Positions 21,890 to 34,700 are shown, counted from the stretch's first letter. The stretch: DNA of 64,000 nucleotides from Daphnia pulex (GCF_021134715.1 NC_060021.1:4278001-4342000), one strand, 5' to 3'. Notes: generated by a model from the sequence alone, not told the origin. A program made the numbers and translations.

Positions 21890-23938
21890 ACATACGCCCG
21901 AAACAAACCTAATGTTATAAAAATACTTAAAGCAAACAACATTCCAATCAGCGAAGAGCTGTTTCAAAAATTCAACTTTACAATTGATGAGTCCGAGGCA
22001 GATACCAAACGTTCGGAAGCACAAAAAAAAATTAAAGACGAAAGAGCTGAAAACCTCAGTCGCAGAGACAACAACAAAAGCAGTGAGCAACGCAGAAAAA
22101 AAACGAACGAATCATAGGAAGTTGAAGAACAGTCTTCAGCGTATCCAGCCGAAAAAAAGCTGAGAGGCCAAGCAAATCCAACTTCACAACCACAGGTGAA
22201 CCAATGTGCAAGAGTTCCTTGGTCGATGGTGAAGTTGATTTATCAACACTAGGAAGAAATTTTACGGTCCAGTTTTGTTCTTGCTGCTGAATGACTACTT
22301 CAACGTAACGAAGCTATGCAACCTAAACAACAAGGTTAAGTATTGTGCCTTCATATTTCATTAAATGTTAGATCTCCATTTAATTTCATACCTTTAGGAA
22401 AAGGAGAATCAAAAGGACACTTACAAAACCAATTTTATGCCGCAATAAGGGGTTTTGAACAGTTTATCAGTGAAACCACCTCAACACGGGAAACATACTG
22501 CATCGGTAAGCTTTGTTTTTATGATGGTTTTTTTCATGTGTGCTCTCTCCTTATTTGCTTTTTCGTGTGTGTGTGTTCTGTTTTCAAACACCGGATTTTT
22601 GGTACCACCGTTCATGACATGGACGCGCTTTGATATTAAGCGTTGTAGCGCTTCTTATACTTACCATTTTTTTTTCAAACTATAGCTAAACTTTCGATCA
22701 ATGCCGAAATACCTGTACGTAGTGATGCCCATGGTGATGGTGACCCACACATATCACCAAAAAGAAAATTCCTTGTGCAGGCAATACTGCCTTTCACTGT
22801 TCGAAAGGGTGGTACAACAACGGCTGCGAATTTCTCTATGACAGTTTGTTGTGGAATGAAGTCTTTACTTCGCTAACAGGTCATACAAACAAGGAAAATA
22901 ACAATAGGATGTCGCTCCAAAAATACATTGAAAATTTGCCATGGTAAATAGTTGTAGTGCCAAGTTTCTTACAATATTTCTAAATTTAGCTTTGTCGCTA
23001 ACTAGCTTTTATGATTTCAAAACAGGCGTGTGGGGCCACTTTAAAGGATTTTGAAAAAAATAGCGTCGGAATCTGTGGTGAGTACCACACCCTTAACAAA
23101 CATCACTGGCCCGATTTAAAAACTATGTCTGGTCATAAAAAGAGAAAGGCTAATAAGCGTAAGATTTGGTCTAGGAATAAAACCAGATTCAAATACAAAT
23201 TTTGCCGACAGGTAGTCAACAGGCGAGCCAAACAGGAAGCACCAATAATCGTTACTGAACATCATGAAGAACCCCTTAAAAAGACAAGAAACCTAAATAA
23301 CATAGACTGCATATTGGAAATGACATAAAGTGGGAATGTTCTAAAAGAGAATTGATTTCCTGAACGTGTGACTCTAAAACAGCGAGCGAAATGTCAACCA
23401 TCTGTCACACTCAAAAACACAGTCATGCAAAACTTGCAAAGACCGCTTGCCGACCACAATACAGCACGCGCACCAAATGTTTCCTGTTCTTTTGGAGAAA
23501 AAGGAGCGGGAGAAAAAGACATTGGTGTTCTTGTGCGGCCAGAAATTGGACGGCAATGAATTCAACAAGGACTATTTGAACAACCTAGCCAAGTCACTTA
23601 AACAAAGTGAAAGGTGAACACAACCATCACTCTCTAATTATTGAATGTCTAACATAAAAATTCTCTTCAATTGGCAGAAACCGAGGTAGTTTTAGAAATT
23701 CAGACGACCTGGGTTACCAGCAAGGACGGAAGTCGTTGGAAAATTTGTCACACGGGCAACTTCAACTTCCAGCATTGCTTCTCTATACGATCGAACAGCA
23801 AAGGCGAAACCGGATTGGCTACCAATGAAGCTATTGCCAGATATGATCGTACATCGCTACTGTCCTGGCAAAACAGTTTTGATTGGCGAGTCTCAAACGT
23901 CTTCTCTTACAATGGCCCCAAAGCATCTGGTATAGCTT
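21890..23938 (+). pseudogene. Unnamed gene family, paralog D (plus strand, broken)
   Basis: Plus-strand relative of paralogs A-C with the same exon order. The first recognisable exon starts after CTCTCAG near 21891 with CNTYARNKPNVIKILKANN. An SLVDGEVDLSTLGRNFTV patch follows in another frame. Then come an intron at 22335-22397, an exon to 22505 (FEQFISET, YCIG) and an exon at about 22686-22945 (CAGNTAFHC, LQKYIENLPW). The next exon, 23026 on, is split by about 230 extra bases between the GPI..KLC patch and the SCKTCKD patch and ends KSLKQSER near 23618. The last exon, about 23680-23938, ends at TAG. Several stops and frame changes (for example TAG at 23691) mark it as broken. Splice positions match C. 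Confidence 0.7.
22335..22397 (+). repeat. Introner-like intron, copy 1 (63 bp)
   Basis: This intron of paralog D (CAAG|GTTAAG ... CCTTTAG|GAAAAG) is nearly identical to 61416-61479 on the minus strand: two substitutions and one single-base indel over 63/64 bases. The match stops at the two splice sites and the flanking exons are unrelated. Removing it keeps the surrounding frame open (phase 1). Confidence 0.75.
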
Positions 23939-24134
23939 TCTCTATTTTCGTTATATCTCTTCATAAATTTGTTATTTTTTTATTTAGTTTTTTAGTTTTT
24001 TATTGATATATCGGGGTTGGGGGACAGAAACATTCATAGAGGAACTTTTAGCCCGGGGAATCCCAAGAGACAGTCTTTTTATTTCTGTCATTGTCTGAAC
24101 CCCACCATTACCACCTCACTCAAGTAAGAAACAG

Positions 24135-24230
24135 TTGTGCTGGGCAACGACGTGCTGATCGCGATTGAAAATGGCGCGCCGACTTATGGTTTGCACCCTC
24201 ATGTTGCGTATCTAAACGAAGTGATAACCG
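24135..24230 (+). CDS. Orphan candidate exon
   Basis: A 96-base open segment between an acceptor (GTAAGAAACAG) and a good donor (AACCG|GTAAGA). It reads VLGNDVLIAIENGAPTYG and on to VAYLNEVIT. Similar protein-like but frameshifted sequence follows at about 24350-24560. No partner exons or family were recognised; it may be a remnant next to paralog D. Confidence 0.3.
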
Positions 24231-24589
24231 GTAAGATTGTATTTGTGTTTTCGTCTTTATAGTACCTGTCATATTATTTTTATCTTCCGCCGAAGCTGTA
24301 TATTGTATAATTACTAATCATTTACGGTTGTCGAAATAATGAGGGCAAAATACAAGTCCAACTACGCCATGTTAGATTCTGTTTCGATGGGCAAGTGCCA
24401 CCGGGACTATATTAACGAGCTAGCACACATAGAGGGTAACCTCACATACATTTTGTGGGCAGCCAGAAGGTTTTCTGTGAGAAAGTTGATGACAAATTAT
24501 AGCTCAAGTGCTGTCAATTGCTCCAACAATCTTTTGCTGACATCTTCCATCACAAGCAATCTCGCTTTTCTAGGATAACAAATCTTGTG

Positions 24590-25360
24590 ATTCTCTAGAA
24601 TCAAAAAGAGTTTTTCGAATGATTACTCGACGATTTTTAATTGAGTATGTCTAGTTTGGATTATTTACCTTCATTCACAAATGCCTGGCAGTCTTCAAAT
24701 TCTTTGGTGCTCTTTGGGCCTACTGTTACAAAATTGTAGATATCACGAGAAAATTGAATAACTGACGTAGAAAATGTTTCTGTTTTGGCATACAAAGCAA
24801 AGCATTACTTTAGTATGGCAAAGCATTACTTTAGTATGGCAAAGCATACAAAGAAAGAAATGATAGTTGCAACCACAAAAACAGCCACTAAAATATTCAG
24901 GTTTGCACTAACGAAACAACGAGGACAAACGTAGCTAAAAAATATTACAAGACTCGTAGAGAGAGAGATACTCAAGTGGGCTTGAAAATAACACTAATGG
25001 AGTTATAAAATCGTTTCGTGGTGAGCGAGTACGTTGGATTTGTTTCTTGCGAGTTGAGCTACTTCCTCTTCATTTCTCCCACAATCATCACCACGTTCTT
25101 TTTTGTGACTTTTTTTTTATTTTTTTTCTGAATCGACTCTTTTTCTTCTTCATTTCACGTAAAAAACATAGCAAATAATCAATTTAAGCTCACTTTCAGT
25201 AATGGCTGATGAGAAATGACAAGAAAAATGTGTAGTTACGAAAAGAAATCAAAACCGAAAACCGGTAAGAAATTATTAATTAAAATACTTACTTTTAATA
25301 ATTTAAAGCTTTAATTTGCTTTAAGTAAGTTTAAATTATTTTTCTGCATATTAAGCAGTC
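24590..25360. other. A+T-rich intergenic DNA
   Basis: No gene seen. It holds a 21 bp unit repeated twice in tandem (AGCATTACTTTAGTATGGCAA at 24801-24821 and 24822-24842). Confidence 0.6.
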
Positions 25361-25774
25361 TTGCCACAAAATCATTTCTCTTCCGATAATTTCCGCTAGG
25401 GGATCATCGGTATGGAAATGATCGAAAATCAAATTTTTTAAGAAAAGATTTGATTTTCGATTAATTTTAGATCATTTTGTTTTCGATCATTTAGTGACAT
25501 CTATCAATAGAAGGGAAAAGTTTGTTGGGGTTTTTAGAGTTATAGAGGGGTGAAATGTGCGAAATAACAAAGAGATAAGAAAGACGAGGAAAGGTACAAA
25601 AACTCCCACATTTGAAGGCAAAGGGGTCACAAAATGATCGAAAACAAAAATTTCTCAGAAATGATTTTTTGGCCTTCTGAACGTGATTAAGATCATTTTA
25701 AAAATATTTCATTTTCGATCAAATTTTCGATCGAAATTTTAATCGCGATTATTTTTCAATCGCGATTGTGGCAA
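25361..25774. mobile_element. MITE-like element with 9 bp terminal inverted repeats
   Basis: Ends TTGCCACAA (25361-25369) and TTGTGGCAA (25766-25774) are perfect reverse complements. The interior is rich in self-complementary GATCGAAAATCAAA and TTTGATTTTCGAT motifs (for example 25427-25464). It is 414 bp with no coding capacity. The ends resemble those of the element at 20606-20759, suggesting a related family. Confidence 0.55.
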
Positions 25775-25987
25775 CACAGAAATAGTTCAAGCCACGGAAC
25801 AACTAAGGCAGTGATAAAAAATTCCTCAGTTGTTTTGCCCAACATTGACTTTGTCAAAAAATTGGGAAAAAATTTTACGTAGAAGAATGGCATTTCACGC
25901 CAACAATGATTCCAGAAAAAGTGAATTGGCCTTCTTTGGTAGAGTAGACACTCAAGGAAGCGGAATAATCAATTTTGTTGTCCAAAA

Positions 25988-26036
25988 GGGCCAATCAGCG
26001 TACAGCATCTTTAAAACGCTGTACGCTGATTGGCCC
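25988..26036. repeat. Perfect 19 bp hairpin with 11-base loop
   Basis: GGGCCAATCAGCGTACAGC (25988-26006) and its exact reverse complement (26018-26036) flank ATCTTTAAAAC. A perfect stem of this length is far beyond chance and would fold stably as RNA or as a cruciform. Confidence 0.9.
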
Positions 26037-26808
26037 TATTGAGTACACAATTAATTTACAGACCTGGCAACGCAGGATGTCCAACTGCTCTTAAGCGAAG
26101 GTGATTATTCAAACCAAGTACCCTATAATAATTAATTACCTGCATAAATACTAAGCCTAACTTTACAAAATAATAAAATATACCGCTAAATCAGCAAACA
26201 AAATTCTACGAAATAGAATGAATTTCTAAATGTTAAAGAGAAAACTTTTTTATCGTTCCACTATCCTATTAAATTGGGGAAAGAAAAACCAAAAAAAAAC
26301 AATCGCGGAGACTAATGTACGGAAAGAGACAAAAAACGATCAAGAAACAATAGAAATGAAGAAAGATAAAAAATAGGACTACCAGCCAAATGGCAGTAAT
26401 GAGCCTCTTTTTCAACTTTACGGTAAATTCAGCGTAAGCATCGGATCGGGGCAACGAACAACCATAACTCATGTGCCAAACTGAATGTGTTTTCTTGTCT
26501 GGTGATACAAGGAACTCGTAGTGTCAACCTTTACAGATGGATCCAACTGATCACAGAGACATTAGAATTTTACTTGAGATTTCGTCTACAGAAACGAATA
26601 GAAGATCACCAACTGTAATTTTTACGACAACCATCCCCTACTAATTCTCTTGGCCGTACGGATACTAACGCATCGCAATAAAGTCACATATTGTTCTGTT
26701 GAAAAATTCACCCCAAAAATCACACCAAAGTCCACCCTAATATCAACCGCAAGAAAAATGTAATTATATTCAAATGAGAATTTATTTAATAGAAGCGTGA
26801 TGCAGAGT

Positions 26809-27105
26809 TTACGTTTTATAGACGCCGTAGTCGACGTTGAAGACGATGCCTTTCGCATCTATTAACTCTACGTTCGTTGGGGGCGACACTCTTATGATCT
26901 CGTCGGCTATTGCAATCAACGATCCTTCACCTATTTCCATGATTGCCCATTGATGGGCATTTCCTGTACATGTAAGTCATTGTTGTCGTTGTTCATCCGC
27001 GGTATTCCTGGACGGTTTGGAAATGCAGTACGATCACATGACACACGTATTTCTCTGTGATCAAAACATTCTCGAATAAAGTCCATTGCCATCAGTAGAA
27101 GTGCA
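26809..27105 (-). CDS. Hypothetical gene, last two exons
   Basis: Minus strand. The exon from about 27105 to 27032 reads NPNNFALLLMAMDFIRECFD, then a 68 bp intron (26964-27031, GTACTG...TGTACAG), then the exon 26809-26963 reading HQWAIMEIGEGSLIAIADEI and ending FNVDYGVYKT before the stop at 26809-26811. The frame is kept across the intron (phase 1) and intron length is typical for this window. Upstream, the same frame meets a TAA near 27130 after ISIDEMRSVITVNGCYSL, so the gene may be broken or have another exon boundary there. No domain recognised. Confidence 0.45.
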
Positions 27106-27109
27106 AAAT

Positions 27110-28920
27110 TGTTCGGATTCTTCTTCTTTTATAAGGAGTAACACCCATTAACAGTGATGACAGACCTCATTTCGTCGATGGATATCACCATCTTTGAAAT
27201 TAGTTTTAATTAGAGAAAAAAGCTTAGTTAAATTAAGAATAAATTGAAACTTCAAAACTAATTTAGTAATTTTTCTTACTCTGTTTGAATGGCATCTGTT
27301 TCTTGACGTGTCGCGTGGCAAACGTATGGCGAGGTGCAAATTACGAGTGCGATGTTTAATATGCACTGCCACGCCCTCTGTGTTAACGGTTTTTTCTTCC
27401 AGAAAGCCACATTTTAAAATTTTAAATAATAGAGAACCGAGAGCAGCGAATAAGCAACACCAGGGAACAGTTAACAGGCATGAAGGGAAACAAATTATTA
27501 TTTTTGAAAAATCAAAAATAATTGAGGTGAGAAGTTACCCACTTACCTTCATTGCTTTAACAGTCCTATAATGAGCTAACGATGGTCAGAAAAAATGATT
27601 GTGGACTTGCAGACGTTTGAAGTTCTGTCTGGCTGTACAGATGATTGAAATTTCGTGGGATTGGACAACCAAGTTGTTAGCCATGGTGATTGAAGATGAC
27701 TTAAAGTTTTTCTACCAATAGTGAAGGTTGAACCATTCATTTCCAACCTGAAGACGTAATTTTGTGGTTAGCTTGGATCAGTTTGGAGTTATGTGTTGGC
27801 GAAAGATGCCAAAGTAGTCATAAAGATAAGTATTTCGTGCATCGCAGATTATTCATCCCATTCATAATTTAATTATCTGCTATCTTACTAGTACTAGTGT
27901 TTTCTTATTTGGGGGAAATTAATGAGTATTTAAATCCCTCACAAGACTGGAGTGTTTAAGTCATGCCCATGTTGGGTGTTTGAAGAAAAAACCCACTTAA
28001 TTCATCATTTTTAATGCGTCGGCGTATAGGTAACGTGATCTTATTTCATGTGCAACAGAAAAATACTAGAGTATAGCCGGTGTTTTCTTATTATTGAGTA
28101 TTGAAGGAATATATGAATCACCAAGACTTGCGGATGCTTTCAGTTTTCACCATCAAGCGCTGTGTGAGTTTTTGTCCAATTTGTTTGAGACTGATAAACG
28201 ATTTTTGTCTGGCACCTGGTTGATAATTACATCTAGTTAACTATTCTATTTATTTTACATCTTATTACGATTGTTTACTATCAGGTATTAATTTAATATA
28301 TTAAAACACATATTCTTAGTGTGTAATATTAAGTATTATTAGCCTATCACGCATCAAGAATTCGTTTTCTGCCTACTGGCATTTCATCACCAGTTTCACG
28401 GACGAATGTCGTTTGCATCGAGAGATAAAACGTTCTCTTAGAGCAATTTATCCTAAGATTCGACTTGGAGTTGAGTACCGCATGAATAATGAAGTTGTAC
28501 ACAACTTCATCTATTTTACGATGGTTATACTTTTGTTTAATCATTTACCGGCCGGACCTTGAACAAAACTTACCTTAAATTAGGAACCGCCAATACTTGT
28601 TCCCGGATGGGACGGTCGTCGGGAAAGAATGGAAACAAGCTGCCCAAACGACCAAGAGTGAAAAATCGGACACAAAGATGCAAAGTGAGACAGGTGAAAC
28701 AGAAGCATCAAAACAATCTTCGAAGACATCTTCGAGCAAAGATTTAGGAATATTTCCGAATTCAGGAATATTCAGGAATATTTCCCCTTGCAGTTAAAAA
28801 TTGCAACGCAAAATTCATATCGCGTATTACATTTTTCGTAACGTTTTCGGACAAAATACAATGCTTCAAATAAAAATTTAATATATCTTAATAAATATCA
28901 ACATCGTTATATCGAATTTG
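27110..28920. other. Intergenic DNA, possible exon scraps
   Basis: A minus-strand open segment near 27284-27372 with a good donor (CAGA|GTAAGA) may be an upstream exon of the 26.8-27.1 kb gene. Protein-like plus-strand frames at about 28350-28530 (HREIKRSLRAIYPKIRLG) and 28597-28797 (LFPDGTVVGKEWKQAA, Ser/Lys-rich) could be gene remnants. None could be joined into a gene. Confidence 0.35.
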
Positions 28921-29262
28921 TCAATCTTGTTTGGTGCACCAGGCTGACGGCTGTTGCTGTTGATTTTGATTTTGTTGATGCTGGTCTTCAGTCAATCTAA
29001 ACATCAGCTCCGTTTCAAATGAACGGTCGTAGAATCCGTAACGAAATTCTGAATTCTGAAGTAACTGCTTGAGTGGCTCCCTCCTGTGCAACTTGGAAAT
29101 GATTTTAGTCAAGACAGCCCACACTGGTCCATTAACTTTTATTTGGCTGAGAAGGTTGACGCGCGACAAGAGGAGCAGAAACCTTTGAACGACGCTAGTC
29201 AGGCTTAGATCGTCAGAGAATTTTATATTCTCTCCTTTATAAATAGTTTTATTGGTGATCAT
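28921..29262 (-). CDS. Hypothetical protein, 113 residues
   Basis: A minus-strand open frame from ATG 29262 to the stop at 28921-28923. Composition is protein-like: a helical, Leu-rich middle (SLTSVVQRFLLLLSRVNLL), a basic stretch and a Gln-rich tail. No signal peptide, membrane span or known domain is visible. It may be a single-exon gene or the last exon of a larger gene. No neighbour helps. Confidence 0.4.
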   Translation of the reverse strand: MITNKTIYKGENIKFSDDLSLTSVVQRFLLLLSRVNLLSQIKVNGPVWAVLTKIISKLHRREPLKQLLQNSEFRYGFYDRSFETELMFRLTEDQHQQNQNQQQQPSAWCTKQD

Positions 29263-30955
29263 GTTCGCTATTTCACAGCAAAGTTACAGTTTCAAATCTG
29301 CTAGGCCAAAGGACCAAAGGTAGCTGAATTTTGAAGTGGTTGTGTTTGTCCTGACGGTTATAATTCTTTTTCTCTAGGCATGCACGAAAGGGGACGAGCA
29401 AGCAACAGAAAACGATGATGGAGGTAAAAGGAGAAGGGACTATCATATACTTTTAAATGTATTATAAAAAATAGACCAATAATTTTTTCTAAACTTTCTG
29501 TATTGTATTCCTCCTCAGGTTTACATATTTCAGCTGAAGTTGCAGAAGTTAAATTCTTTTTCTATTGTTCTATCGTTAATTTTTTTCCTCTATGAAATTT
29601 TCCAGGAATGCACCAAAGCAATAACAGGAATGCATAAGCAAAAGACGGTTTCAATCGGTGCTGTGCTCGGTATATTTGTTTTAGGTCAAGATGATGCCTT
29701 GGTTTGAGTTGAATCCTTCCGGAAAACTGTGGATATTGATAAATTGATTTCGTAAAAATGTAACAACGTGTTCGGCAGACGTATCTGCAACTAGGAGAAA
29801 TTTTCTTCGGGTAACAAATTGCGACTTGGATATGCTGAATTACTGAATCATCTCAAACGGACCGATACGATAAATACTTATTCTCTCAAAAGGATACTCT
29901 GGCGGACGAAAAGTCGAATCTAGCCAACTCGACGACTTGTAGTGTGTTTGTTTAATTGAGAATGAATAGAAAATGAAACATATTGACACATAATTTCTCT
30001 AATACCTGGCCACCAATATGACTGGCATAGGATCATTGTGACATAAGGTGAGTGTTTTGGTTCTAAGAACAGAGGAGACTGCAAGCAAAAATTTACGACC
30101 TCTCGAAAATTTCCAGTTTATCTCTTACACAGCACTTTTTTGTTAACTACGAATGAAGGGGTTTTTTCCGAGTATCATTGATTTAAAAATTGATCTCAGT
30201 TGACTATCAATCAGTGGAATGAATGCAATTTCTTTAGAACTCAAGTCGGTGGGCTTTTTCGAAAATCAAATCACAATTTACACACTCTGTCTCGCAATTT
30301 AAGTCATCTCTAACTAGGCAATGGATCACTGGATTACGAGAGAGAGAGCTTCTGCCAGTCTTTTAGTTTTCCCTTTTGAGTGGTGAATGTCAAATTCAAA
30401 TACATGCAAGTCCAAAAAACAACGTGCGATCTTTCCACTTAACTCTCTTTTGTCAAGTTGTGGTTGATGTTGTTGTTGACAAGTTGTTCAATTATTCTTC
30501 CCAATCTATGTTTAAAAATTCCTTAACTTCCGTTCACTTTTATTTTAAAGTCGTATTTGTGCTAAAACTAAGGATTGGGAGTTTGTAGTTTTCCTTTTCT
30601 TACATTTACAATGCTAGACAGAATCAGCCATTCTTTCCCTGATGCTGCGCCACACGAACATAACCGTCCCCATGAAGTCACCGCGTGGCACGCATACAAA
30701 CGCTAGCAAAAGAGAGGGAATGTCTGCGCGCTGTTAGCTAATTTTCCATGACTACAATTCAATTTTGTGTAGCCTCTTGAATAGATGTAACAAAATCGTA
30801 AAAAAATTACGGCATATTTTCTGCTTCTTCACCTTTTCTACTACTACAACTTAAACAATCTCGACTTTTTACCTACGTCTTAGAAATTAGTTTTTTAATA
30901 CTCAATTGTTAAGTCCTTTTTTCAATTTTAACAAATCTTCAACGATTAAAATAGT
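29263..30955. other. Gene-poor A+T-rich DNA
   Basis: I see no gene, repeat or RNA that I can support here. Confidence 0.5.
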
Positions 30956-30959
30956 TTTA

Positions 30960-31700
30960 CTTGCTATTATCCAATCAATACCAAGAAGGAATGCAAATGG
31001 TGCTGAACGAACACCTGCAATTAATTCAATTGTGTGATATAACACCAAGAATTCAGATTATTTTGTTATCCACTCCTCTAAGAAATTTGAATATTCTACC
31101 TTAGATTTTTATTTACAAGATATTTAACTGTACGTTGTTTGCTGCAGAGATACTAGCTCCTGTATCTACTAATACAAGCATCAATCCACCTTCTCGATCC
31201 GTACTTTATTTAACGGAAGTAGGGGTCTAATGGGCACATTCGCATAGCCATTTAATATCCGGCCTTGCTTGAGGATGGAGTTGCGTTCAATGCACCTATA
31301 GCAAGTTCAATTTTCTGGAAAACCTGCTGTTTTACGATCGAAGCATTCCATTGGTATAATAGTCAACCGTGAAAGTTTACCTGCAAGTTCGTTTACCATA
31401 CGATCACCAAAAGACCGGAAATGAGCGGTCATATCAGCAACTGGAGGTGGCGCAATCGGCTGTGGTTCTTGAAATCTTTCCGTACATTTTGGTGGAGAAA
31501 TCTATTTAATCTCGGGACGAGCCATTACGCCAAGGTGTTCCGGTTACGTATCCTTGTGATGAATGACACAAAATCATTTGGTTCTGCAGTCATCTTTGCT
31601 GTTACATGCTGGCACCTCACTATCCCATGGATGAGAAATGGAATCGACTCTTTTTCTTTCAAAAAGCTGGGTAAAGACGAAAGAGCCTGTACGCATTGAA
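30960..31700 (-). mobile_element. Decayed LTR-retroelement gag/protease scrap
   Basis: On the minus strand, near 31190-31120, a short frame reads REGGLMLVLVDTGASISAAN, the active-site pattern of retroviral-type aspartic proteases (LVDTGAS). Weakly pol-like sequence continues to about 30960 (ILGVISHN). Upstream, to 31700, are stop-ridden gag-like frames. No LTRs were found. The element is old and could be Gypsy or a related superfamily. Confidence 0.5.
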
Positions 31701-34700
31701 TACATGGCCCATTCCTGATCCATTCCTGAAAGAAAATGGCTTAAATAAAAATTCTGTAACGATAGCTATTCCGACGATAGCGCAGACCAGTCTTCGCATG
31801 AAACTTGAACCTTTACAGAACTGCAAATGAAACTGCACTTCCGTTAATTTGAGTCTTATTTCAACTTAAATTCTGTGTTGTGCTATGTCAAAACCAAATT
31901 AAGAGTAAGGAGAATTCGAGAAAAGAGCTATGATATGGTAACTTTGTGCACTATTGCAGAGACAATCAAGAAATAAATATTTGGCTTTTATGCTATCCCA
32001 AGTCTTACGTTTGAGTTAATCAAAATAGTTTAGTTGACAATGAAGTTAACCTCATGGGAAACTGTTTTTTTTTTGTAGAGAAAGGGTGGCAATTGAGAGT
32101 TACAGTTTTGCAACCTATATTGGTAATCTATCGATATCTTAGTAAAGATGTTTTAAAAAATGAGGTTAACAGCAAATTTACTTTATAGCTAAAAGAAAGT
32201 TCTAAAGATCTATAAAAATATATCATATTTAAATTTTGAAACAAAATTTTTACACAGGGAAAACGAAATGGAATTTTATTTTTGCAACTTGGCAGCAAAG
32301 TAAATAGCAGGTGGCGTTTCCTCTTAACAAACCAACGTTGGACATTGACTTCTGCAGAGAACCCCGATACGTTCCCTGGCAATGCAGAAAGGGCTGATAA
32401 AATTTTTGCGACTGTTGTCCACGAAGATTGTTTTGTTGTCACTTTCAATCTTATCTCTCAATATTTGTGCATCTTATTGGATAATTTTACTGAAAAAAAG
32501 ACCCTTTCAACAAAAAAGTTTTTCTCTTAGACTCTCCCGTACTTTTAACATTTACTGCGAAAACATATTTCAAGAAAACATTTTCTGAATTAAACTTTGG
32601 AACGAAAACATCTTTGCGTATCAGATTCCAAAGATTGTGTCGACAAATATGGAAAAGTGTAACATTTTATATATATTTTCCTTAAAATTGCAAATTCAGT
32701 ATGGGAAAAATCCAGAACCCTTTGACTTAGTAATAAGCAAACAAGCATATTGTATGGTGTATATTATGCAATTAATCATAAATTTTCAAATTGTAATTTC
32801 AAGTGATTAGAAAAACCGAAAAGCGTATTTTGTACTGCTAATTTGGTGTTGAAGATGGCAAAATAAATGAATAAATTATAGAGTATCTTACGAAATTATT
32901 CGGATCATGAAAGTTGTAGGGCCAAACATGAAAAAGAAAGCAGTACAAATGCCAAGAGATTCTGAGAAAATTAGGAATGCTAATAGGGCAGCTAAAAGGG
33001 ACGAAATCCCGATGAACAGTAAAACGCGTAAAGTGGGCCTGAAACAAATTTCATTAGAAAATCTGCGGTTTTCTCAGACGCGAAATATGCCTACATGCAT
33101 TTTGGAAAAAAACTTTGATCCCTCCATTAAACTATGTGTGTGTTTATGCAATGTGTTGAATAAAAAACCATTACATTACATATAATTTAGATTCTTGTTT
33201 ATATTTTCTGTATAGAAAATTCTACTTAAACATTTGTATGTCATTTTGTTGTTAATGTTATGTTTGGAAGCGGCTTTCTTGTGCTTATGCAGCAACTGGG
33301 TTTTCTCCTAAATGACTTTGATGGTGGTCTCCTCTTATTCGACTAAACTTCCGTTTATCGGTCAGGAGCTATGCTGGGTCCTGGAATTTCTCCGAGTTCT
33401 GTTACAGCCTATAAGCCGTGGGCCTGCTTCTGAGCAGAGCATTTAAGCCAGGCAGCAGAGGAGATCAAAGAAGGGCAACTTGGATTATAGCTCAAGCAGT
33501 CTCATCCAGCACATTCGTTTATCGTCTCATGTGACCATTCTCATGTGACCGTTCTACGGGTAAATCACTTTTTTGGGTGAGTTAACTTAAAGATCTCGAC
33601 CGGAGGTGTGGTAGGTGTTGATGACTACAGTGTTGGGTGTCGACACTAAAGAAGATGGTAGAGGGTTAATTTCGATTCGTTCCGTAAACAGGTTGGGAAG
33701 GACCATGTTGAATCTTAGGCTGAACAATATCTGCGTATCAGATTAAAGTATTTTAACCCGGATATCGTTTGTTGTTTCCGTCCCAAAATATTCATTGTTT
33801 TTTTTTTGCATTCAAAACTACAGCTCACTTTTACACAGCTTCTTACATACAAGAGTCAATGATGATAAAAATGGCTCACAGCCCTATAACTGGCAGTGCA
33901 ATCACAAAAAAAGATGGAATGTGGCCCTCATTGAAAATCCCTCTCTTGAAAATCTTTTTCAAAACGCATACCGTCTGTCTGGCTTGAAAATATAGTTCAT
34001 TGACTGGCAATCGGTCGGTAAAAGTCTCTTCGCTTCTGAAAAAGTCGTTGTGAGCGACCTCATAAGTTGTTGGCAAACACTTGTTACATCCACCGCGAGT
34101 CTATCGAGGAATCTTCCATCAATGGGTTCTAATTTGTGTAAGCGTATTTCTCTTTGAACGCCCCGTAAAATGTTTTGGTTTGACTTTAAGTGTCTGAGGC
34201 TGCGTTCGTATTTATTGCCTTCAAAGCGAATTTACCACCGAGTAAGATCGGTAATTGACATCAGCATGATTTATTATTCTTTAGCTTCCAAATTCTTGGA
34301 ATGTTCTCCTGTAAATGAACTTTTGTTTTTTTTTAATCATAATCTTGTGGAGACAATTAATTGACGACAGTGAAGCCCAATTTAGATTTGTTTTGACTCG
34401 ACGGTTTTCTTGCGACAAAACTATCATTTCTCTAATGCGAGAGAAATCTTTAAGCAACAGCAAAACGGCATGTTTTTTATATCTATGAGCTACAATAAAA
34501 AAGGAATGAGAAGCACAGTCTCATATTTTCTACTCACACAAATATAAAAAGTAGTTGGGTTTCGTGCAAAATGTTTCGCTTAGTCGATTGGTAAAAACCG
34601 CAATCACAAAGCTTTTGTAGTTTAGGATATATTTTTAAAAAAATTTAGAGGGGGTAGCCTAAATTTGGACTTTTTTTCTGTTTTTGTGCAGCAGTTTTCT

